DNA of 10,471 nt from assembly GCA_013140935.1 (NCBI GenBank), contig JABFSD010000140.1:1-10471 (forward strand), written 5' to 3'. The notes beneath the pieces are model-generated. The model made no database searches and was not told where the DNA came from. It saw only the letters and a program-made list of their open reading frames with translations. The DNA comes from Acidobacteriota bacterium (lineage in GTDB: Bacteria; Acidobacteriota; Blastocatellia; RBC074). Position numbers and translations under genes: made by a program. Every line of letters begins with the position of its first letter. Within the stretch, counting starts at the first letter, position 1. Below are positions 6,959 to 10,471 of the stretch, piece by piece.

Positions 6959-7037
6959 ACGCGTTCGTAGTTCCGCCTTTAGGCGGTTGATTCACGCATC
7001 CAGATGTCACCGCCTAAAGGCGGAACTACGAACGCGT
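6959..7037. repeat. REP-like inverted repeat with 29-bp perfect arms
   Basis: Arm 6959-6987 is the exact reverse complement of arm 7009-7037, with a 21-base spacer. Each arm contains its own mini-hairpin, CCGCC-TTTA-GGCGG, so the unit has the palindrome-within-palindrome look of paired REP elements (BIME/MITE-like). It fills nearly the whole gap between lpxA and the next gene and ends one base from the lpxA stop codon. Its RNA would fold into a long stem able to slow exonucleases or weaken transcription past lpxA. No transposase is nearby. Confidence 0.8.
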
Positions 7038-7038
7038 T

Positions 7039-7809
7039 TTATTTCGTCACGCCGCGTTGCGACGAGGCGATGAATTCAACCAGATAATCAATTTCGGGTT
7101 TGCCTGCGAGTTCGGCTTTGATTTGTTCGAGGGCTTGCGCGGTGTTGAGCTTCGACAAGAGCAACAAATGATAAGCGCGCTGCAAGTCCCGAATCGTTTC
7201 GTTGCTAAATCCCTTGCGCCGCAACCCAATCGTATTCACACCGTAACACGTCGCCTCAGCGCCATCCGTGCGCGCGTAAGGCAAACAGTCTTTGACAATC
7301 TTCGAGAATCCGCCAACGAAAGCATGGTTGGCGATGCGGCAGAATTGATGAATGCCAACGAACGCGCCGATGAAGGCGTCGTCATAAACCGTTACGTGCC
7401 CAGCCGTCGAAGCCAGATTGGCAAATATGTTGCGCGAACCGATCTGGCTGTCATGCGCGATGTGGGTTTGCGCCATAAAAAGATTGTCGTCGCCGATGCG
7501 CGTCACGCCGCCGCCTTGCGCCGTGCCGCGATTCATTGTGACGTATTCCCTGATCTCGTTGCGTTCACCGACCACGAGGCGCGTCGGTTCGCCTTGGTAT
7601 TTCAAATCCTGCGGCGGCTGCCCCAACGAAGCGAAAGGAAAGATGCGCGTCGCAGCGCCGATTTCACAGGGGCCGGCGAGCGAGACGTGGCTAGCGATGC
7701 TGACGCCGTCGTGAATGATGACCTCATCGCCAATGATCGCGTAAGGCCCGATTTCAACATTCGCGCCAAGCTGCGCGTTGGAACTGATGATGGCAGTGGG
7801 ATGAATCAT
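7039..7809 (-). CDS. lpxA: Acyl-ACP--UDP-N-acetylglucosamine O-acyltransferase LpxA
   Basis: This 256-aa protein has family-typical length. Left-handed beta-helix hexapeptide repeats run from the N-terminus (IHPTAII, V-E-I-G-P-Y, and so on) to about residue 185, followed by a helical C-terminal tail. The catalytic base is His119 in T-H-I-A-H-D (His125 in E. coli). G-H-V (137-139) and I-H-Q-F-C (153-157) match the substrate-binding region. The residue aligned with E. coli Gly173, the acyl-chain ruler, is Gly167 in F-V-G-G-F, so a fairly long hydroxyacyl chain (about C14) is predicted. It performs the first step of lipid A synthesis in the cytoplasm. There is no Shine-Dalgarno before its ATG: a heptanucleotide repeat block ends seven bases upstream. 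Translation may depend on fabZ or on leaderless-like initiation. Confidence 0.97.
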   Translation of the reverse strand: MIHPTAIISSNAQLGANVEIGPYAIIGDEVIIHDGVSIASHVSLAGPCEIGAATRIFPFASLGQPPQDLKYQGEPTRLVVGERNEIREYVTMNRGTAQGGGVTRIGDDNLFMAQTHIAHDSQIGSRNIFANLASTAGHVTVYDDAFIGAFVGIHQFCRIANHAFVGGFSKIVKDCLPYARTDGAEATCYGVNTIGLRRKGFSNETIRDLQRAYHLLLLSKLNTAQALEQIKAELAGKPEIDYLVEFIASSQRGVTK

Positions 7810-7816
7810 AGATAAC

Positions 7817-7887
7817 AGTGGCTAGTGGCTGGTGGCTAGTGGCTAGTGCGGCTAAAACTAGCCGCTAGCCACTAACCACTAGCCACT
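7817..7887. repeat. Heptanucleotide repeat block forming an imperfect palindrome
   Basis: On the plus strand units of AGTGGCT repeat with small changes (AGTGGCT, AGTGGCT, GGTGGCT, AGTGGCT), then after a short AAAA-containing centre the reverse complements follow. The arms can pair over about 29 bases with few mismatches. The block fills the fabZ-lpxA gap and reaches into the fabZ stop codon, whose TAG is part of the repeat. It lies where an lpxA ribosome-binding site would be. It resembles the short tandemly repeated heptamers described in cyanobacteria, but that is a likeness only. Confidence 0.75.
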
Positions 7888-8323
7888 ATTGCTTTGATCT
7901 ATCGGCGACCGCGCAAGTCAGCACGGCTTCGGCGACGAGTTGGCCGTCAACCGTGGCTTCGCCGCGCAACTTGGCGAAGTTCGTGCGGTATTTGAGTACG
8001 GTTAATTCCAGCCGCAATTGATCGCCGGGTACGACGGGCTTGCGAAACTTGGCTTCGTCAATACCTGCGAAATAAACCAGCTTGTTCGCGCGGTCGGGCA
8101 TTTCGCGCAGCAATAACACCGCGCCGGTTTGCGCCATCGCTTCAATGATGTAAACGCCCGGATAAACCGGTACGCCGGGGAAATGCCCTTGAAACACCGC
8201 ATCGCTCATCGAAATGTTTTTGAGCGCGACGATGCGTTTGAGCGGTTCGAGTTCCACTACGCGATCAATCAACAAGATCGGGTAACGATGCGGCAGGATA
8301 GATTGAATTTCGTTGATGTCCAT
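7886..8323 (-). CDS. fabZ: 3-hydroxyacyl-[acyl-carrier-protein] dehydratase FabZ
   Basis: This 145-aa hotdog-fold protein has normal family length. LPHRYPILLIDRV at residues 10-22 is the FabZ start signature. G-H-F-P-G at 46-50 carries the active-site His47, and E-A-M-A-Q at 61-65 carries Glu61. It dehydrates (R)-3-hydroxyacyl-ACP in fatty acid elongation, and so competes for the hydroxyacyl-ACP that LpxA and LpxD consume, which explains its common placement among lpx genes. Two residues in the active-site helix region, Tyr54 and Tyr58, stand where Met and Leu are more usual. The start at 8323 is fixed by the family N-terminus, yet no Shine-Dalgarno precedes it because a TCAGTGG repeat array abuts the ATG. 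Its TAG stop lies inside the next repeat block. Confidence 0.96.
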   Translation of the reverse strand: MDINEIQSILPHRYPILLIDRVVELEPLKRIVALKNISMSDAVFQGHFPGVPVYPGVYIIEAMAQTGAVLLLREMPDRANKLVYFAGIDEAKFRKPVVPGDQLRLELTVLKYRTNFAKLRGEATVDGQLVAEAVLTCAVADRSKQ

Positions 8324-8354
8324 TCAGTGGTTGTCAGTGGTCAGTGGTCAGTTG
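8324..8354. repeat. TCAGTGG heptamer array abutting the fabZ start
   Basis: On the plus strand TCAGTGG occurs at 8324, 8334 and 8341, and TCAGTTG at 8348; TTG interrupts the first step. The array fills all but one base of the gap between the higA remnant's stop and the fabZ ATG. It occupies the place of the fabZ ribosome-binding site. Confidence 0.75.
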
Positions 8355-8355
8355 A

Positions 8356-8571
8356 TTAGTGCGCGGTAACAGGCAATGCCGTCTGTTTTAAGGTGGAGAA
8401 GCGCAGAATCGTTGCGAGTCCATCAGCCGTTATGTCGCGCTGTCCGTTGAGAACTTGCGAAATACGTTTGGCGAATACGTGCAAAATACGGCCAAGCTCG
8501 GAAGCCGAAATGCCAAGCTCATTTAGCTCGTCTTGCAAAATTTCACCAGGATGTATGGGAGTGCGCGCCAT
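8356..8571 (-). pseudogene. Truncated HigA/VapI-like antitoxin
   Basis: The 71-aa frame opens with MARTPIHPGEIL, the characteristic N-terminus of HigA (VapI-type XRE antitoxins), and keeps the HTH to about residue 49 (S-A-S-E-L-G-R-I-L-H-V, then R-I-S-Q-V-L-N-G-Q-R-D-I-T-A-D). After I-T-A-D the family normally continues A-L-R-L-x-R-F-F-G and then a Trp-containing C-terminal helix region, to roughly 90-100 residues. Here the sequence turns into an unrelated tail and stops beside a repeat array. Its toxin gene upstream is broken. It could still bind DNA as a short XRE protein, so expression cannot be ruled out. I call it a decayed antitoxin with good confidence in family and moderate confidence that it is non-functional. 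Confidence 0.65.
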
Positions 8572-8807
8572 AGGTTTTCTCTCGCAGTGATAGTCCAGAA
8601 TCTCAACGTTCTGAGGGCCGGAGCTATCTTCCGATCATTCAACACATAAACGTCATTTGTCATTGATGCGAATGCTGTATTGCCCGTCGCGGTCACCCGC
8701 CAACGCTTCAAACGATTGCTGGGCAGCAGCATCAGAGTTTCTTTCGTCGGCGCAGCATCAAGGATTTCCAATCGCTTTTCAATTTGGCGGGCGAAAGACT
8801 CCTTTAT
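8572..8807 (-). pseudogene. Broken HigB/RelE-like toxin gene
   Basis: Conceptual translation gives HigB-like pieces in two frames. The first is E-S-F-A-R-Q-I-E-K-R-L-E-I-L-D-A-A, then E-T-L-M-L-L-P-S-N-R-L. The other frame continues E-A-L-A-G-D-R-D-G-Q-Y-S-I-R-I-N-D-K, stop, R-L-C-V-E, stop, S-E-D-S-S-G-P-Q-N-V-E-I-L-D-Y-H. A one-base loss near 8706-8714 (CGTTTGAAGCG) explains the frame change. Two TGA codons (8655-8653 and 8637-8635) stand exactly where the family has Trp (Q-W-R and F-x-W). The 5' end of the gene is short or absent, and the frame now runs without a stop into higA. The toxin, a ribosome-dependent mRNA endonuclease in intact relatives, cannot be made as such. Confidence 0.75.
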
Positions 8808-8875
8808 TGACTGTCCATTGGTTGCGCGTCTGTGTGAATGAGACCGCGCGGTTAGTAAGGCAATGATTAAGAAAC

Positions 8876-9199
8876 TCAGGCAATTTGCGCGAGCTTGGTT
8901 GTCACTTCTTGCGGGAGGCTAACCGGTAAAAAGAAATCAGCCGGATAAATCGTAGCCTCGCCCGCTTCATCAATCACCTTTACATAGCGTTCATCGTAAA
9001 GCGTCACCGGATAAAGTTTGCGCAGAATGAGTAAAGCGGGGTCATCGGTTTTCACGCAGAAGGCGTAGGTCAACGTTTCACTTTGCGCTTTGTGCGGCGT
9101 TTCAATAGTCGTCTCGCGCACCGCGACCTTGATGCCGCGTTTGATTTTTCCCGCTTCGCGTATGCTGGTTTTCAAGCGTGTGAAATCTTCTTTTTTCAT
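8876..9199 (-). CDS. Small protein of unknown function in the lpx cluster
   Basis: This 107-aa protein is not recognised. Its first about 22 residues (M-K-K-E-D-F-T-R-L-K-T-S-I-R-E-A-G-K-I-K-R-G) resemble the opening of some XRE antitoxins, in which a short helix precedes the HTH, but no HTH follows here. The remainder looks like a beta-rich small domain (T-L-T-Y-A-F-C-V-K at 42-50, Y-V-K-V-I-D-E-A-G at 72-80) with no membrane segment. AAAGG about six bases upstream supports the start, and a TATAAT box lies further upstream, so it may have its own promoter. It sits beside the decayed higBA pair and may belong to the same accessory insertion, as an old antitoxin-like piece. That link is inference. 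Confidence 0.65.
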   Translation of the reverse strand: MKKEDFTRLKTSIREAGKIKRGIKVAVRETTIETPHKAQSETLTYAFCVKTDDPALLILRKLYPVTLYDERYVKVIDEAGEATIYPADFFLPVSLPQEVTTKLAQIA

Positions 9200-9205
9200 T
9201 GCAGC

Positions 9206-9222
9206 CTTTGCTCAATGCAAAG
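9206..9222 (-). promoter_or_regulatory. Small inverted repeat in the leader of the 107-aa gene
   Basis: CTTTGC and GCAAAG are perfect 6-bp arms around five bases, lying between the TATAAT box and the ATG. The arm nearer the gene contains part of the Shine-Dalgarno (GCAAAGG), so as RNA it would hide the ribosome-binding site; as DNA it could be an operator. It is short enough to be chance. Confidence 0.4.
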
Positions 9223-9228
9223 ATTATA
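9223..9228 (-). promoter_or_regulatory. Possible -10 box TATAAT
   Basis: A perfect TATAAT lies on the minus strand 23 bases before the 107-aa gene's start. No good -35 hexamer is found 16-18 bases upstream, so it is only a half-supported promoter. It would give a short leader beginning within the CTTTGC/GCAAAG inverted repeat. Confidence 0.35.
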
Positions 9229-9275
9229 GCGGCTAGCAATTGGACGCGCCCTCACAGCTTTCGACGAATGAAGTC

Positions 9276-9371
9276 ATTGTCCCTTGTCCATTACCCCTTG
9301 ACCATTGTTTTGCAGAGATATGCTTCTCTTTCTGCATAACAATGGTCAAGGGGTAATGGGCAAGGGACAAT
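9276..9371. repeat. Long inverted repeat (34-bp arms) downstream of lpxD
   Basis: Arms 9276-9309 and 9338-9371 are reverse complements with one mismatch. The 28-base centre has a further 6-bp stem (TGCAGA with TCTGCA), so the whole element can form a single long hairpin. Read on the plus strand the right arm falls into seven-base units (AATGGTC, AAGGGGT, AATGGGC, AAGGGAC). It lies 57 bases after the lpxD stop. No T-run follows on the minus strand, so it is not a standard terminator, but such a stem could end or stabilise the lpxD message. The rest of the 9200-9428 gap shows only the small promoter signals listed. Confidence 0.8.
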
Positions 9372-9428
9372 TTGCGAAATACGCGCGCGTAAACATCCAG
9401 TCACATGCATCTGCAAACTGATAAAATC

Positions 9429-10469
9429 TCAATCCGCATTCTTGTCATCCGCTGCGTAGTCGCGTTCGAGTTTTTTCAGCCGCTCATACACTTCCGGCAA
9501 GCGCGCATAAATCACCTGCGACTTGCGCCATTCCTGATAATCCATTGCGGGAATCACGCCGCCGACCATTTTGCCCGCAGGCACGCTTTTGGTCACGCCC
9601 GCGCGCGCTGTGACGATGGCTCCGTCGCCGATGGTGATGTGCTGGTTCGTACCGATTTGCCCCGCGATGATGCAGCGCGTGCCGACCTGCGTGCCGCCCG
9701 AAAATCCGGCTTGCGAAGCAACAACCGTGTCTTCGCCGATGACGCAGTTGTGGCCAAGCTGAATCAGGTTGTCGAATTTCGCGCCGCGCTTGATGCGCGT
9801 CTCGCCAAAGCCCGCGCGATCAATCGAACAGTTCGAACCAATTTCTACGTCGTCTTCAATCACGACGCGGCCTATTTGCAGCAGCTTGAATTGATGGCCT
9901 GCTTCGTCGGGCGTGAAGCTGAACCCGTCAGCGCCGATCACCGTACCGCTGTGAAGGCGACAGCGCGCGCCAATGTCGCTATCGTCATAAATCGTCACAT
10001 TCGGAAAGATCACCGTGTCGTCACCGATGCGACAGTGGTCGCCGATGACTACGCCCGGATGCAGCGTAACGCGATTGCCAATGATTGAGTTCGCGCCAAT
10101 GGTAACGCGCGGATGAATCGAGCAGTCCACGCCGTAACGCGAGCCGTCATCCATTATCAACTCAGCACTGACGCCACGCGCGACGTAAGGCTTTTCGTAA
10201 AACAATTGAATCGCTCGCGCAAAGGCGAGCTTGGCGTCGCGCGCGATAAGCAAAGTTCGCGCGGCAAGAGCTTCGTGTTGCGCAAGTTTAAGAGGTACTA
10301 GCAAAACGCTGGCGGCTGAGGCAGCGGCTTGGGCTAAGCGTGGCGCATCAGCAACGTAAGTCAACGTGCCAACGCGCACGTCATCAAGCGACGAAACGCC
10401 TGACACTTCCGTCGTCGCATCGCCACGTAATTCCGCCTTGAGGTGAACAGCCAGGTCAGCAAGTTTCAT
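9429..10469 (-). CDS. lpxD: UDP-3-O-(3-hydroxyacyl)glucosamine N-acyltransferase LpxD
   Basis: This 346-aa protein is full length for LpxD. Residues 1 to about 100 are the uridine-binding N-terminal domain (M-K-L-A-D-L-A onward, with L-T-Y-V-A at 36-40). Hexapeptide left-handed beta-helix repeats run from about 105 to 305 (I-H-P-R-V-T-I-G, L-H-P-G-V-V-I-G, and so on). A C-terminal helix (about 310-346) probably binds acyl carrier protein. The conserved H-S-G-T-V-I-G-A-D-G-F-S-F lies at 173-185, and the catalytic His240 sits in I-Q-L-G-H-N (His239 in E. coli). It adds the N-linked 3-hydroxyacyl chain, the third step of lipid A synthesis, in the cytoplasm. The start lies two bases from the window end, so its upstream signals cannot be seen. 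It appears to be the first gene of the cluster within the window. Confidence 0.97.
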   Translation of the reverse strand: MKLADLAVHLKAELRGDATTEVSGVSSLDDVRVGTLTYVADAPRLAQAAASAASVLLVPLKLAQHEALAARTLLIARDAKLAFARAIQLFYEKPYVARGVSAELIMDDGSRYGVDCSIHPRVTIGANSIIGNRVTLHPGVVIGDHCRIGDDTVIFPNVTIYDDSDIGARCRLHSGTVIGADGFSFTPDEAGHQFKLLQIGRVVIEDDVEIGSNCSIDRAGFGETRIKRGAKFDNLIQLGHNCVIGEDTVVASQAGFSGGTQVGTRCIIAGQIGTNQHITIGDGAIVTARAGVTKSVPAGKMVGGVIPAMDYQEWRKSQVIYARLPEVYERLKKLERDYAADDKNAD

Positions 10470-10471
10470 AA

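Noticed and set aside
6939..7010. N-terminal extension of the 146-aa unknown protein to an ATG at 7010
   Set aside because: The extra residues (including P-P-K-G-G-T-T-N) are encoded by the REP-like inverted repeat. A good Shine-Dalgarno directly precedes the ATG at 6938.
8324..8354. CRISPR array
   Set aside because: Units are seven bases with no unique spacers. It is a tandem repeat, and no cas gene is nearby.
8635..8655. Genome-wide reading of TGA as tryptophan
   Set aside because: The neighbouring genes use TGG for Trp, and lpxD, lpxI and lpxA-cluster frames end at TGA or TAA at family-typical lengths. The TGA codons in the toxin relic fit decay, given the frameshift.
9276..9371. Rho-independent terminator of lpxD
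   Set aside because: The stem is far longer than usual and no T-run follows on the minus strand. It is listed as a repeat.

Overview
The window reads almost entirely on the minus strand. It is a chromosomal piece of a Gram-negative (diderm) bacterium, because it carries four enzymes of the lipid A/outer-membrane lipid pathway: LpxD, FabZ, LpxA and LpxI. LpxI in place of LpxH, several BamB-like PQQ-propeller proteins, moderately high G+C and many short intergenic repeats would suit an Acidobacteriota genome, perhaps Blastocatellia. That placement is inference from gene content; no marker gene here settles it.

In transcription order (right to left) the right half is a lipid A cluster: lpxD (10469-9429), a 107-aa unknown protein (9199-8876), a decayed higB-higA toxin-antitoxin pair (about 8807-8356), fabZ (8323-7886), lpxA (7809-7039), a 146-aa unknown protein (6938-6498) and lpxI (6493-5690). 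LpxA and LpxD acylate the UDP-sugar, FabZ helps make the (R)-3-hydroxyacyl-ACP type of intermediate that both use, and LpxI cleaves UDP-2,3-diacylglucosamine to lipid X. lpxC and lpxB are not in the window. Nearly every gap in this cluster is filled by repeats: a 34-bp-arm inverted repeat after lpxD, heptanucleotide arrays directly before fabZ and lpxA, and a 29-bp-arm REP-like inverted repeat after lpxA.

The middle (5689-5266) holds a small XRE-type HTH gene. Its leader folds on paper into a three-helix junction whose closing stem covers the ribosome-binding site and AUG of an 11-codon ORF. The HTH gene's own Shine-Dalgarno lies inside that small ORF. This is the best candidate for an undescribed regulatory element.

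The left half (5088-1) reads as one export or envelope gene row: a 763-aa PQQ-propeller protein with Ig-like and lectin-like C-terminal domains, a 233-aa coiled-coil protein, a 507-aa membrane-anchored PQQ-propeller protein, and the start of a TesA-like SGNH-hydrolase lipoprotein cut by the window edge. Short gaps and a TAATG stop/start overlap suggest co-transcription. No tRNA, rRNA, CRISPR array, transposase or phage gene was seen.
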